A stretch of DNA of 45,529 nucleotides from Sphingopyxis sp. UBA6723 (GCF_002454115.1 NZ_DKIH01000004.1:17062-62590); one strand, 5' to 3'; shown: positions 15,523 through 26,393, numbered from the stretch's first letter. The notes: generated by a model not told the origin, from the letters alone. Numbers and translations are program-made.

Positions 15523-16413
15523 TTACATCCCGTCGAGCCCCTTGCTGACCAGGATGTTCACCGCGACGCGGCGATTCATCGCCTTGCCTTCGGGGGTGCT
15601 GTTGTCCGCCGCAGGATCGGCTTCGGACATGCCGGTTGGGGTCAGCATGCGATAAGGTTTCCAGCCGCACGCCTGTTGCAGGTGGTTCACAACGCGGCCC
15701 GCGCGCTTTTCGCTCAGCGCCTGGTTAAGCTCCTCGCTGCCGGTGGAATCGGTATAGCCAACGACCAGCAACAGCGCGTTGTCCATCGTTTCGGCCTGTG
15801 TTGCGGTGGAGCACAGATCGGCTTTCGCCTGCGGCGACAAAATCGCCTTCCCGGTGTCGAAATTCACGTTGATCGTGCTTTTGACATTATATTGATCGAT
15901 GTCGCCGACGCGGCTGCGCAGCGCTTCGGTCGCCGCGGTCTGCTCGGCAAAGCGCTGGTCAGTGCCGGTGCGGATCATCGATGCGGTGCGCAGATCCTTG
16001 CTCTTGAGGTCGACCTCGCTGGCGACCAGCCCGCCATCCCACTGCAAAGTTTCGACGGTGACCGGCAGGCCATTGAGCAGCGAGTCCGCCGCCAGCTTGT
16101 CGCTGTTGAGGCCCAGGAAGCCGCCTTTCGACTTGATCTTGGTATAATCGGCGATCGCGATGGTCGTGTCATTGCCATCGGCGGTACGCACGCGCATCCG
16201 GCCGTCGCTGCGCGCCGAGATGATGCCTTCGACCTGCGGCCCCTTGGTCATCTGGTCGGGGGCCGGCAGTGTGCCATAAACGGTCGCCATGACGTCGCCG
16301 TCGGCCTGCTCCGGCGGCGCCTCCGGCGTTTGGGCAGCCAGGCCGACCGGCGCGGCGGCGGCCAGCGCTGCGAGCAACAATATCGATTTTGGTCTTTTGG
16401 AAACGGTAAGCAT
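15523..16413 (-). CDS. OmpA-family outer-membrane/peptidoglycan-binding protein
   Basis: A 296-residue exported protein. The signal peptide is at about 1-27 (SILLLAALAAAAPVGLAAQ). Residues 45-165 form a beta-rich domain with VEGIISARSDGRMRVRTADG and KIKSKGGFLGLNSDKL, reminiscent of DUF5666-type small barrels. The C-terminal OmpA domain is clear: INVNFDTGKAILSPQAKADL, then VVGYTDSTGSEELNQALSEK and RAGRVVNHL. This domain usually binds diaminopimelate in peptidoglycan. AAGGAG is upstream of the start. The stop is followed at once by the shared hairpin at 15479-15518. Confidence 0.88.
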   Translation of the reverse strand: MLTVSKRPKSILLLAALAAAAPVGLAAQTPEAPPEQADGDVMATVYGTLPAPDQMTKGPQVEGIISARSDGRMRVRTADGNDTTIAIADYTKIKSKGGFLGLNSDKLAADSLLNGLPVTVETLQWDGGLVASEVDLKSKDLRTASMIRTGTDQRFAEQTAATEALRSRVGDIDQYNVKSTINVNFDTGKAILSPQAKADLCSTATQAETMDNALLLVVGYTDSTGSEELNQALSEKRAGRVVNHLQQACGWKPYRMLTPTGMSEADPAADNSTPEGKAMNRRVAVNILVSKGLDGM

Positions 16414-16574
16414 GACCCTACTCCTTCAGTGAGCCGCCCCCGCGAATTCCCGACGCCCCTTCCGGCAACTCGGTTCGCGCGGCAAGACAGGACCGCCGGT
16501 TGCATGGACAATATGGGCGGATTGTGCGGTGAGCCGATGGATAGCGCGCCGCGTCGCAGAGGTTTTGAGGGAAT

Positions 16575-17981
16575 CTAGCCCGCCGGCAGCCGCAATCGGA
16601 CCAGCAGCCCGCCCAGATCCTCGCTCTCTTCGAGCGCGATGCTACCGCCGTAAATTTCGGCAACGTCGCGGACAATCGCGAGGCCCAGCCCGGTGCCCGG
16701 CTTGCCGCTGTCGAGCCGGACGCCGCGATCGAAGATGCGCATCCGGTCGGCGGGCGAAATGCCGGGGCCGTCGTCCTCGACCAGAATTTCGGCCATCGCG
16801 CCATCACGCTGGATCGTGACGAATACGCTGCCGCCGCCATATTTCGCGGCGTTTTCGAGCAGATTGCCGATCAGTTCGTCGAGATCCTGGCGCTCGACCC
16901 GCGCCACCAATGTCTTGTCCCCCGCCGCGTCGAGCCGTGCCTCGGGATAAAGCAACGCTACCGCGCGCGCCACGCTGTCGACGCTTTCGCGGACATTGGC
17001 GCGCGCCTGCGCCGCACCGCGCCGCCCGACCGCACGGGCGCGGGCCAGATGATGCTCGACCTGCCGCTGCATCGTCGCCGCCTCGCGCCGCACCGTGTCG
17101 GCGAGCGGCGACGTCTGGCTCGTCGCGCTGTTGAGCAACACCGTGAGCGGGGTCTTGAGCGCATGGGCCAGATTGCCGGCATGAAGCCGTGCTTCCTCGG
17201 CCTGTTTCTCGTTATGCGCGAGCAGCGCGTTCAGCTCGTCGACCATCGGCTGCACTTCCAGCGGCAGCGGCGCATCGACGCGGCGATTCTGGCCGCCGCG
17301 CATCGCCGCGATCGCGCGGCGGATATGGCGCAGCGGCCAGAGGCCATAGAAGGTCTGGAGCGCGGCGAGGATGAGGAGGCCGAGGCCAAGCAGCGCGAGG
17401 CTGGGGATCAACGTCGCCCGCACCGCGCCGACCTGCGTATCGAGCGCCTCGCGCGACTGGGCGATCTGGTACCGCCAGCTGACCTTGCTGCCCGGCAGGA
17501 TGACATTGCGTTCGAGCACGCGAAGCTCTTCGTCGGGAAACTGGTTGCTGTCATAGATATGGATGTCATCGTCGACATGCGGTGTCGGCGCCTTCAGCGA
17601 CCGTTCCCACAGCGACCGCGAGCGATAGGGTTCCTGCGTGCCGCCGCTGATCTGCCAGTACAGACCGCTATAGGGCTCCAGGAACCGCTGATCACCGAGC
17701 GGTTCGACCAGCCGCACTTCGCCGTCGGGGCCGATTTCCGACGAGCGGATCATCGCGATCAGGACATATTCGAGGCTGGAATCGAAATTGCGCGTGATCG
17801 CGCCGGTGAGCACCCGATCGAGCGCAAAGCCGCCGCCGATCAGCAGCACCGAAATCCACAGCGCGGCAATCGCGATCATGCGCCGCGCCAGCGATCCGGT
17901 GATGCGGCTGGTCAGCGCGACCGGTTTTTCCACCGGCTCGCGGGCCGTTACGCCTGCTGCACTGGGTTCCATATCGGCCAT
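16575..17981 (-). CDS. Sensor histidine kinase (PhoQ/OmpR-partner type)
   Basis: A 468-residue membrane kinase partnered with the response regulator just upstream. TM1 is at about 33-55 and TM2 at about 190-213. Between them is a roughly 130-residue periplasmic domain with several acidic stretches (VDDDIHIYDSNQFPDEE) that could bind cations or peptides. A HAMP-like linker is followed by the H-box LAHALKTPL with H273. The ATPase part shows the N-box NLLENAAKYGG, the G1 box DDGPGIS and the G2 box GTGLGLAIV. Eleven bases separate it from the regulator's stop. The signal is unknown; resemblance to PhoQ is architectural only. Confidence 0.92.
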   Translation of the reverse strand: MADMEPSAAGVTAREPVEKPVALTSRITGSLARRMIAIAALWISVLLIGGGFALDRVLTGAITRNFDSSLEYVLIAMIRSSEIGPDGEVRLVEPLGDQRFLEPYSGLYWQISGGTQEPYRSRSLWERSLKAPTPHVDDDIHIYDSNQFPDEELRVLERNVILPGSKVSWRYQIAQSREALDTQVGAVRATLIPSLALLGLGLLILAALQTFYGLWPLRHIRRAIAAMRGGQNRRVDAPLPLEVQPMVDELNALLAHNEKQAEEARLHAGNLAHALKTPLTVLLNSATSQTSPLADTVRREAATMQRQVEHHLARARAVGRRGAAQARANVRESVDSVARAVALLYPEARLDAAGDKTLVARVERQDLDELIGNLLENAAKYGGGSVFVTIQRDGAMAEILVEDDGPGISPADRMRIFDRGVRLDSGKPGTGLGLAIVRDVAEIYGGSIALEESEDLGGLLVRLRLPAG

Positions 17982-17992
17982 GGCCGAACGGT

Positions 17993-18658
17993 TCAGCCCT
18001 GGGGATCGTCGAGCTGGTAACCCAGACCGCGGATCGTCGTGATGATGTCCGCGCCCAGCTTTTTGCGAATACGCGTCACGAAAACCTCGATCGTATTGGA
18101 ATCGCGATCGAAATCCTGATCGTAAATATGCTCGATCAGTTCGGTACGCGACACCACCTTGCCCTTGTGGTGCAGCAGATACGACAGCAGCTTATATTCC
18201 TGGGCGGTGAGCTTGACCGGTTCACCCGCCAGCGTCACGCGGCCCGAACGCGTGTCGAGCCGCACGTCGCCCGCGGTCAGTTCGCTCGACGCATTGCCCG
18301 CAGCGCGGCGGATCAGCGCGCGCAGGCGAGCGATCAGTTCCTCGGTCTGGAACGGCTTGGCGAGATAATCGTCGGCGCCGGCATCCAGCCCCGCCACCTT
18401 GTCCGACCAGCTGTCACGCGCGGTCAGCACCAGCACAGGGAAATTGCGCTTTTCGCGGCGCCAGCGGTCCAGCACCGTCAGCCCGTCGATCTCAGGCAAG
18501 CCAAGGTCGAGGATCGCGGCGTCGTAATTTTCCGTCGAACCGAGGAAATGGCCATCCTCGCCATCGGTCGCCAGATCGACGGCATAGCCTGCGCCTTCCA
18601 GCGTCGCCTTCAGCTGCGGGCCGAGGGTAGGTTCGTCTTCGACAATCAAGATCCGCAT
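17993..18658 (-). CDS. Response regulator, OmpR/PhoB family
   Basis: A 221-residue two-domain regulator. The receiver domain carries acidic pocket residues E7/D8, phospho-acceptor D51 (AILDLGLPE), T79 (VLTARD) and K101 (YLAKPF). The C-terminal winged helix shows LTAQEYKLLSYLLHHKGKVV, RTELIEHIYDQDFDRDSNTI and the wing VTRIRKKLGADIITTIRGLG. The PepSY gene is upstream and the kinase downstream on the same strand. The YDQDFDRDSN stretch is typical of PhoP-like members. Confidence 0.94.
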   Translation of the reverse strand: MRILIVEDEPTLGPQLKATLEGAGYAVDLATDGEDGHFLGSTENYDAAILDLGLPEIDGLTVLDRWRREKRNFPVLVLTARDSWSDKVAGLDAGADDYLAKPFQTEELIARLRALIRRAAGNASSELTAGDVRLDTRSGRVTLAGEPVKLTAQEYKLLSYLLHHKGKVVSRTELIEHIYDQDFDRDSNTIEVFVTRIRKKLGADIITTIRGLGYQLDDPQG

Positions 18659-18774
18659 TCGGACGCCTTTCTTTTGCTGACCGGCGAAACCGGCCGCATG
18701 TTTCGACTGTGTATCAAGTCCGAACGATCATCGCAAAATGTCGTTGCGTCGGGATCGTCGGCAATGAGGAGGTA

Positions 18775-19083
18775 TCAGGGCTTACGGCCGACAATCCGGC
18801 CGGTGCGCGCATCGACATAGACAACGACGACCTGGTTGCCGTTCATGAATTTCAGCGCATAGATCATGCGTCCGGCGTCGAACTGCGGCCCGCCCAGATA
18901 GGTCATCTCGCTATAGGGTGCGCGCGAACGGACGTCGTCGATCAAGCGGTTGAGCGGAATGACCTGTCCCTTGGCCGCCGCGTCGCGCAGATGATCCTGA
19001 TCACGATTGCCGCGCGCGGCCGCTGGCGCGCCCGCGGAAAGCAGCAGGGCCGAGATGAGCGAGAAGGTCAGGGTGCGGATCAT
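18775..19083 (-). CDS. Small periplasmic PepSY-like protein
   Basis: A 102-residue exported protein with signal peptide at 1-23 (LTFSLISALLLSAGAPAAARG). Its single PepSY-like unit runs from IPLNRLIDDVRSRAP through GRMIYALKFMNGNQVVVVYV to the characteristic DARTGRIVG end. It precedes the response regulator by 116 bases on the same strand. Genes of this kind commonly travel with PhoPQ-like systems and may tune the kinase in the periplasm. Role is inferred from context. Confidence 0.82.
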   Translation of the reverse strand: MIRTLTFSLISALLLSAGAPAAARGNRDQDHLRDAAAKGQVIPLNRLIDDVRSRAPYSEMTYLGGPQFDAGRMIYALKFMNGNQVVVVYVDARTGRIVGRKP

Positions 19084-19124
19084 GGCCGTCTCTCTAATGC
19101 AAAGGCATTGAATAGGCGATGAAT

Positions 19125-19157
19125 GGTCCCGTCAGCTTGCGTTTCGCTTGCGGGACC
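19125..19157 (-). terminator. Hairpin downstream of tRNA-Val
   Basis: Arms GGTCCCG and CGGGACC enclose a partly paired 19-base centre (GCTTGCG/CGCTTGC are imperfect repeats). It lies 15 bases past the tRNA-Val 3' end on the minus strand and before the PepSY gene. There is no U-run after it, so it may be a processing or attenuating structure. Confidence 0.4.
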
Positions 19158-19171
19158 GCGTGACCGGGACA

Positions 19172-19246
19172 TGGTGGGCGCGGCAGGGATTGAACCTGCG
19201 ACCCCACCCGTGTGAAGGGTGTGCTCTACCACTGAGCTACGCGCCC
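19172..19246 (-). tRNA. tRNA-Val (anticodon CAC)
   Basis: Minus-strand cloverleaf. The acceptor stem is GGGCGCG/CGCGCCC and the D arm GCTCAGTGGTAGAGC. The anticodon stem CACCC/GGGTG has loop TTCACAC (anticodon CAC, reads GUG). The T arm is GCAGG-TTCAATC-CCTGC, with discriminator A and an encoded CCA end. Length is 75 bases. Confidence 0.97.
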
Positions 19247-19423
19247 GTCCGGGTTCGACCCAATCGCCGACGCCCGAAAGCCGGACGTCCATAGCCGCTG
19301 CACCGATGATTGCAACGGCGATTTCGCCGAAGCCATTATGTCCCCCGAAACCGCCGTGCCGATGCAAATCAGGCCGCAGCTTTCGCCGCGGCCCGAAATC
19401 GTCTTAACCCAAGGGTTGGCCAA

Positions 19424-19696
19424 TCAGTTGACCGCGTCCTTGAGGGCCTTGCCGGCCTTGAACTTGGGCTGGTTCGACGCCGCGATCGTCATCGTTTCGC
19501 CGGTGCGCGGGTTGCGACCGGTCGATGCCTTGCGCTTGCTGACCGCGAAGGTGCCGAAACCAACGAGACGAACTTCGCCGCCCTTTTTCAGCGAACCCGT
19601 GATCGCTTCGAACACGGCTTCAACGGCTTTGCTCGCGTCACCCTTGGTCAGGCCGCTCGAGTCAGCGACGGCGGCGATCAGGTCTTGTTTGTTCAT
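19424..19696 (-). CDS. hupB: HU-type DNA-binding protein
   Basis: A 90-residue histone-like protein of the HU/IHF family: MNKQDLIAAVADSSGLTKGD, VEAVFEAITGSLKKGGEVRL, GFGTFAVSKRKASTGRNPRT and the arm end QPKFKAGKALKDAVN. The DNA-intercalating Pro in RNPRTG is present. It binds DNA non-specifically and bends it. It lies between lon and tRNA-Val on the minus strand, as in many proteobacteria where lon and hup are adjacent. A good sigma-70 -35 box precedes it. Confidence 0.96.
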   Translation of the reverse strand: MNKQDLIAAVADSSGLTKGDASKAVEAVFEAITGSLKKGGEVRLVGFGTFAVSKRKASTGRNPRTGETMTIAASNQPKFKAGKALKDAVN

Positions 19697-19754
19697 GCCT
19701 AAGGAACCCCTGCTTCTGGTTGATTGAATGATTCATGGACGTGCCATGGGGCGC

Positions 19755-19784
19755 CACTAACGCGGTTTCGGCCCATGTTGTCAA
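19755..19784 (-). promoter_or_regulatory. Probable hupB promoter
   Basis: On the minus strand TTGACA (19779-19784) is a perfect -35 box, followed after 17-18 bases by GTTAGT/TTAGTG as a poor -10. It lies about 60 bases before the hupB start and immediately after the lon terminator. Confidence 0.5.
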
Positions 19785-19786
19785 AG

Positions 19787-19848
19787 CAAAAAGGCTCGAA
19801 AACCGTAGCAAAACGACGTTTTTGCGACGAAAAGCAGGGTTCCGAGCC
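19787..19848 (-). terminator. Rho-independent terminator of lon
   Basis: On the minus strand the stem GGCTCGGAACC pairs with GGTTTTCGAGCC and is followed by TTTTTGC. The apical part holds a second short hairpin (CGTCGCAAAAACGTCG). It begins 16 bases beyond the lon stop. Confidence 0.75.
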
Positions 19849-19863
19849 GCCGATCAGCCGGGG

Positions 19864-22260
<2,397 letters not shown>

Positions 22261-22378
22261 TACGGCTCCTGGACAGGCGTCCCGACCGGACGCTCCGCCC
22301 TTCTTATAGGGTGTTCATCGCTAATATGGCGTAACTTGGCACGCATTCAATGTCGGAGTGCTGAACGGGAAGGGATAA

Positions 22379-22467
22379 CGTCGCCCCCGCGAAGGCGGGG
22401 GCCGCTGTCGTTTTGCGCGGCAAAGCAGGATTGGCCGATGGCGGCCCCCACCTTCGCGGGGGCGACG
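22379..22467. repeat. Hairpin intergenic repeat, family 3 (copy 1)
   Basis: Outer arms are CGTCGCCCCCGCGAAGGCGG at the left and the complementary CTTCGCGGGGGCGACG at the right; inner GCCGCTG and GCGGC pair too. It ends seven bases from the ybaB stop. Further copies are at 26267-26354, 27161-27250 and 45506 to the window end; a half copy is at 42583. Confidence 0.9.
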
Positions 22468-22474
22468 ATATTGC

Positions 22475-22810
22475 TCAAAACGGCAGCTTGAAGCCCGGAG
22501 GCAGCGGAAGACCGCTGGTCATCTTGCCCATTTCTTCGTTGCTGACGCGGTCGGCCTTTTCGCGCGCATCGTTGAACGCGGCGGCGAGCAAATCCTCGAG
22601 CATCTGCTTGTCCGCAGGCACGATCAGGCTGTCGTCGATGCTGATCGACTTGATCCGGCCCTTGGCGCTGGCCAAAATCCGGACCAGCCCGCCGCCCGAA
22701 ACACCCTCGACCTCGACACTGTCGAGCTTCGCCTGCGCCTCCTGCATCTGGGCCTGCACGGTGGCGGCGGCTTCCTGCGCCGCCTTCATCATTTCTTCGA
22801 TCGATTTCAT
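22475..22810 (-). CDS. YbaB/EbfC family nucleoid-associated protein
   Basis: A 111-residue DNA-binding protein. The N-terminal helix MKSIEEMMKAAQEAAATVQA is followed by QAKLDSVEVEGVSGGGLVRI, the LIVPADKQMLEDLLAAAFND core and a Met/Pro/Gly-rich end. YbaB dimers bind DNA with low specificity. The ATG overlaps the dnaX stop by four bases (ATGA), the classic dnaX-ybaB pair. Confidence 0.93.
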   Translation of the reverse strand: MKSIEEMMKAAQEAAATVQAQMQEAQAKLDSVEVEGVSGGGLVRILASAKGRIKSISIDDSLIVPADKQMLEDLLAAAFNDAREKADRVSNEEMGKMTSGLPLPPGFKLPF

Positions 22811-24510
22811 GACTTGGACTTATGGCGATTGTCGGCGGGGTCTTCAAGGCTGGCGTCGGGAAAAGCCGCCAGTGCGGCCTTCACCACCGGCAGTTCGCGA
22901 ATCCGCGCGTCATTGTCGGCCGCGGTCGCGGCGCGCATTTCGCCCAGGCTCGGCCGCGCATCGCCCTCGCCGATGCGCACATTCCAGCGGCTGCCGGTCG
23001 CGGCGAACAGCGCGTCGCTCAAATCGCGCGCAAAACCCGCAGGCAGCGCCGGGACCGCCGCAAACACCAGCTGCCCCGGTTCCAGGGTGATAACCCGCAG
23101 ATGATCATGCACCGGCACCGCGAGCCGGTGATTGCCGCTGCTTTCGAGCAACTGGTGGATCTGCGCGATCGTCAGCGAGGTCGCCGGGAGCTCGGCAGCG
23201 GGTGCCGCCTCCGCGGCGGGTGCGGCGGCGGTTTCCTGCGCCGGTGCCGCCAACGGCGCTGCGAGTGGCATCGTCGGTACGCGTCCTGATTCCAACAGCT
23301 TCGCCAGTTCGCCGGGATCGGGCATCGACGCGGCGTAAATCACCCGCAGCAACAGCATTTCCAGATGCTCCAGCGGATTGTTCGCGCGCAGCACTTCGTC
23401 ATGGCCCTTGAGCAGCAATTGCCATAGCCGGTTCAGCGGCGCGAAGCCCAGCTTTTGCGCCCAGTCGCCGATGCGTTCGCGGTCGGATTCGGACAGCGCC
23501 GGGTCGTCGTGGCGCGACACTTTGGCGAGCGTTACCGCATGGGTCAGGTCCATCAGCCCGCGCACCATCGCCACCGGCTCGATGCCCAGCGCATATTGCG
23601 CCCGCGCCAAGTCGATCGCCGCACCGCTGTCGCCGTCCAGGATCGCCGCCATCAACTGCGCAATCGACGTGCGGTCGGACAGGCCGAGCATCACGCGCAC
23701 CTGATCGGCGCCGATCTTGCCGCCGCCATCGAGGTCGGCGTGCGCGATCGCCTGATCGAGAATCGACAGACCGTCGCGCACCGATCCCTCGGCAGCATTG
23801 GCGATCAGCCAGATCGCCGGCGCCTCGGCCTCGACGCCCTCTTTCTGCAAAATTGAACTGAAATGCGCGAACAGCATGTCGGGGGTGATACGGCGCAGAT
23901 CGAACCGCTGGCAGCGCGACAGCACCGTCACCGGCACCTTGTTGACCTCGGTCGTCGCGAACAGGAATTTGACGTGCGGCGGCGGCTCTTCAAGCGTTTT
24001 CAGCAGCGCGTTGAAGGCGTTGCGCGACAACATATGCACTTCGTCGATGATGTAGATCTTGTAGCGCGCCGACACGGCGGCGTAACGCACTGCCTCGATA
24101 ATCTCGCGGACATCGTCGACGCCGGTGTTCGACGCGGCGTCCATTTCGATGACGTCGATATGGCGCCCTTCGGTGATCGCGCGGCACGGTTCGCACACCC
24201 CGCAGGGATCGATCGTCGGCCCGCCCTGTCCGTCGGGGCCGATGCAGTTGAGCGCTTTGGCGATCAGGCGCGCGGTCGACGTCTTGCCGACCCCGCGCAC
24301 CCCGGTCATCAGAAACGCATGCGCCAGCCGGTCGCGCGCAATTGCGTTGCCGAGCGTGCGGACCATGGCATCCTGCCCGATCAGTTCGGCAAAGGTTTGC
24401 GGGCGATATTTGCGGGCGAGGACGCGGTAGGGGCCGGATGACGCCTGCGGCTTCACCTCAGGCAGGTCCATTCCCAGCATCGGGGGCTCATCGTCCGCGG
24501 AATCGCTCAT
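22807..24510 (-). CDS. dnaX: DNA polymerase III subunit gamma/tau
   Basis: The clamp-loader ATPase of the replicase. The 567-residue protein has PQTFAELIGQDAMVRTLGNA, Walker A GVRGVGKTSTARLIAKAL, a Cys zinc module (C-x8-C-GVC-EPC), Walker B YIIDEVHMLS, sensor LFATTEVNKVPVTVLSRCQR, and a collar domain. An Ala/Pro-rich linker at about 410-440 leads to the tau-like C-terminal domain. I saw no obvious A-rich slippery frameshift site. The SRP RNA gene lies just upstream on the same strand. ybaB follows with a four-base overlap. Confidence 0.95.
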   Translation of the reverse strand: MSDSADDEPPMLGMDLPEVKPQASSGPYRVLARKYRPQTFAELIGQDAMVRTLGNAIARDRLAHAFLMTGVRGVGKTSTARLIAKALNCIGPDGQGGPTIDPCGVCEPCRAITEGRHIDVIEMDAASNTGVDDVREIIEAVRYAAVSARYKIYIIDEVHMLSRNAFNALLKTLEEPPPHVKFLFATTEVNKVPVTVLSRCQRFDLRRITPDMLFAHFSSILQKEGVEAEAPAIWLIANAAEGSVRDGLSILDQAIAHADLDGGGKIGADQVRVMLGLSDRTSIAQLMAAILDGDSGAAIDLARAQYALGIEPVAMVRGLMDLTHAVTLAKVSRHDDPALSESDRERIGDWAQKLGFAPLNRLWQLLLKGHDEVLRANNPLEHLEMLLLRVIYAASMPDPGELAKLLESGRVPTMPLAAPLAAPAQETAAAPAAEAAPAAELPATSLTIAQIHQLLESSGNHRLAVPVHDHLRVITLEPGQLVFAAVPALPAGFARDLSDALFAATGSRWNVRIGEGDARPSLGEMRAATAADNDARIRELPVVKAALAAFPDASLEDPADNRHKSKS

Positions 24511-24559
24511 GCCATAGTCTTAGGGACGGCGCGCGATCTTGTCGAAGGGGGAAATTGGG

Positions 24560-24651
24560 TGGGAGCCGGAACGACCCGCGGCGAATTCGTTGCGGCTGCT
24601 TCCTTCCGGACCTGACCGGGTTGGCGAAGACCACGTCCGCCCGACTCCCGC
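24560..24651 (-). ncRNA. ffs: Signal recognition particle RNA (small bacterial, 4.5S type)
   Basis: The minus strand contains the diagnostic apical sequence GGTCAGGTCCGGAAGGAAGC followed by AGCC, the conserved GGAA tetraloop and asymmetric internal loop that bind Ffh. The flanking strands fold into one long hairpin closed by GGGAG/CTCCC. Ends are approximate. It guides co-translational targeting of membrane proteins with Ffh. It sits 50 bases upstream of dnaX, a common neighbour. Confidence 0.9.
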
Positions 24652-24702
24652 GGCGCATATGGCGGGGGATGGGGTGAAATGCAAGTTGTGTTGCCCCGCC
24701 AA

Positions 24703-24782
24703 CCGTCATCCCGGCGAAGGCCGGGATCTCGACCTCGCGTCCTGACGCACCGGCGAGATCCCGGCCTTCGCAGGGATGACGG
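24703..24782. repeat. Hairpin intergenic repeat, family 2 (copy 3)
   Basis: CCGTCATCCCGGCGAAGGCC at the left and the complementary GGCCTTCGCAGGGATGACGG at the right, with inner GGGATCTCG/CGAGATCCC. It fills the gap between the ferredoxin stop (nine bases away) and the SRP RNA gene. Confidence 0.88.
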
Positions 24783-24791
24783 AGGTTGGGT

Positions 24792-25127
24792 TCAGCGCGG
24801 CCCCTGCATGTTGCGGCTTTCGCCCGGGATGGACACGGTCAGCCCGTCCATCGCCTGGGTCAGCAAGATCTGGCACGCGAGGCGGCTCGTCCGGCGCACC
24901 CCGGCGGCGAGGTCGAGCATATCCTCTTCCATCTCGGTCGCGGGCGGCAGGCGCTCGAAATCCTCTTTGGCGACAATGACATGGCAGGTCGAACAGGCCA
25001 TCTGGCCCTCGCACGTCCCCTCCAGCGGCATCATATGCGCCTGCGCGACGTCGAGCAGGATGCTGCCGGGTTCGGCTTCGGCGTCGGTGCGCCCCTTGCC
25101 GTCGGCGTGGATGAAGGTGACGCGCAT
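24792..25127 (-). CDS. 2Fe-2S ferredoxin (adrenodoxin/ISC type)
   Basis: An electron carrier of 111 residues. The cluster ligands are C39, C45, C48 and C85 (C-EGQMA-C-ST-C ... LAC), the CX5CX2C...C pattern of adrenodoxin-like ferredoxins. HADGKGRTDAEAEPGSILLD is the typical N-terminal hairpin. Start 25127 overlaps the TGA of the cysteine desulfurase gene by one base, so the two are translationally coupled. In iron-sulfur assembly such a ferredoxin supplies electrons to the desulfurase/scaffold complex, although no scaffold gene is here. Confidence 0.93.
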   Translation of the reverse strand: MRVTFIHADGKGRTDAEAEPGSILLDVAQAHMMPLEGTCEGQMACSTCHVIVAKEDFERLPPATEMEEDMLDLAAGVRRTSRLACQILLTQAMDGLTVSIPGESRNMQGPR

Positions 25128-26227
25128 CAATTGACCCCCTGCAATCGCGCGGCGTCCTTGATCGCGGTCAGCCCGTCGCGCAATTCCTGTTCGCTGGTGT
25201 AGCGGCCCCAGCCGAGGCGGATCGAGGCGCGGGCGTCGGCCTCGCTCACCCCCATCGCGCGCAGCACATGGCTGACCTTGCCCGACCCGCTGCCGCAAGC
25301 GCTGCCGAGCGAGAGCGCAACATTGCGCGCGTCGGACATCAGGCGCAGGCCGTTCACGCCCTCGCGCCGGATGTTGAGATTGCCGTGGTAGCGCGCGTCG
25401 ACGGCGCCGTTGATCGTCCATTCGGGCAGCATGTCGCGAGCCAGCGACCACAGCCGCTCGACATGCGCGGCATCTTCGTCGAGCCGCTCGGCGGCGAGCG
25501 CCGCGGCGGCACCGAACCCGGCGCACAGCGCGGGCGAAACCGTGCCCGATCGCATCCCCTGTTCCTGCGCGCCGCCGAACATCAGCGGCGGCAGGTCAAT
25601 GCCGTCTTTGACCCACAGCGCGCCGATGCCTTTCGGGCCGTGAATCTTATGTGCCGAAACCGCGATCAGGTCGGCGCTTTCGGGAATCGGCACGCGGCCA
25701 TAGCCCTGCACCGCGTCGCAGAGCAGCAAGCTGTTCTTCGCATGCGCGGCGGCGGCATATTCGGCGACCGGCTGGATCGTCCCGACCTCGTTATTCACCA
25801 GCATCGTCGCCACGATCCCGTTTTCGGGGATCAGTTCGGCGTCGGGGCGCCGCGCGACACCTTCACCATCGACGGGCAGGACGGTTGCGTGTAGTCGCTC
25901 CAGACATTGCAACGAGGCCGCATGTTCGATGCTCAGCCCCGCGACACCGCCCGGCATGACCTCCGCGCCGCGCAGCAGCGCCCAGTTAAGCGCCTCGGTC
26001 GCGCCAGAGGTGAAGAACACGCGGCCGCCCTTGGGGAGCAGCGCCGCTACCTGATCGCGCGCCACCTCGACCGCAGCAGCCGCGGCGCGACCGCCCTTAT
26101 GCGTACTCGACGGGTTGGCAAAGCCATCGCCCTCGCCCGGCCCTTCCAGCCAACGCTGCATCGCTTCGCGCGCTTCGGGAGCGAGCGGAGTCGTGGCTTG
26201 ATAATCGAGGTAAATCATGGGCGGCAT
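25127..26227 (-). CDS. Cysteine desulfurase (NifS/IscS-like, class V aminotransferase)
   Basis: A PLP enzyme that removes sulfur from cysteine for iron-sulfur cluster or tRNA thiolation chemistry. The 366-residue protein starts IYLDYQATTPLAPEAREAM, has FTSGATEALNWAL, the aldimine lysine K194 in SAHKIHGPKGIGAL, QEQGMRSGT, and the persulfide cysteine C311 in LGSACGSGSGKVSHVL. The loop is the long type I (IscS/NifS) style. Either ATG 26227 or 26218 may start it. It forms a two-gene operon with the ferredoxin. A hairpin repeat and paired palindromes lie in the divergent region upstream. Confidence 0.93.
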   Translation of the reverse strand: MPPMIYLDYQATTPLAPEAREAMQRWLEGPGEGDGFANPSSTHKGGRAAAAAVEVARDQVAALLPKGGRVFFTSGATEALNWALLRGAEVMPGGVAGLSIEHAASLQCLERLHATVLPVDGEGVARRPDAELIPENGIVATMLVNNEVGTIQPVAEYAAAAHAKNSLLLCDAVQGYGRVPIPESADLIAVSAHKIHGPKGIGALWVKDGIDLPPLMFGGAQEQGMRSGTVSPALCAGFGAAAALAAERLDEDAAHVERLWSLARDMLPEWTINGAVDARYHGNLNIRREGVNGLRLMSDARNVALSLGSACGSGSGKVSHVLRAMGVSEADARASIRLGWGRYTSEQELRDGLTAIKDAARLQGVN

Positions 26228-26266
26228 CTGCCCCTAAATCCCGTTCGTGTCGAGCGATCCATATTT

Positions 26267-26354
26267 GTCGCCCTCGCGAAGGCGGGGGCCGCTGGCGGTT
26301 TATGCAGCGATGCCCGGCAGGGCCGACGGCGGCCCCCGCCTTCGCGGGGGCGAC
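26267..26354. repeat. Hairpin intergenic repeat, family 3 (copy 2)
   Basis: GTCGCCCTCGCGAAGGCGGG at the left and CCGCCTTCGCGGGGGCGAC at the right, same orientation as the copies at 22379 and 27161. It lies 40 bases upstream of the cysteine desulfurase start. Copies 2 and 3 flank the hydrolase gene as near-identical direct repeats. Confidence 0.88.
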
Positions 26355-26374
26355 CGCATCCCTCAACCCCCTTA

Positions 26375-26391
26375 TTGCGACCGATTCGCAA
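26375..26391. promoter_or_regulatory. Inverted repeat TTGCGA-N5-TCGCAA (operator candidate)
   Basis: A perfect dyad three bases before a second palindrome (26394-26408), between the divergent desulfurase and hydrolase genes. The pair suggests binding of a dimeric regulator. Confidence 0.4.
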
Positions 26392-26393
26392 AA

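Noticed and set aside
24792..25526. Extended 244-codon reading of the ferredoxin gene
   Set aside because: The N-terminal 133 codons are a shadow of the cysteine desulfurase gene; the ferredoxin fold begins at the overlapping ATG 25127.
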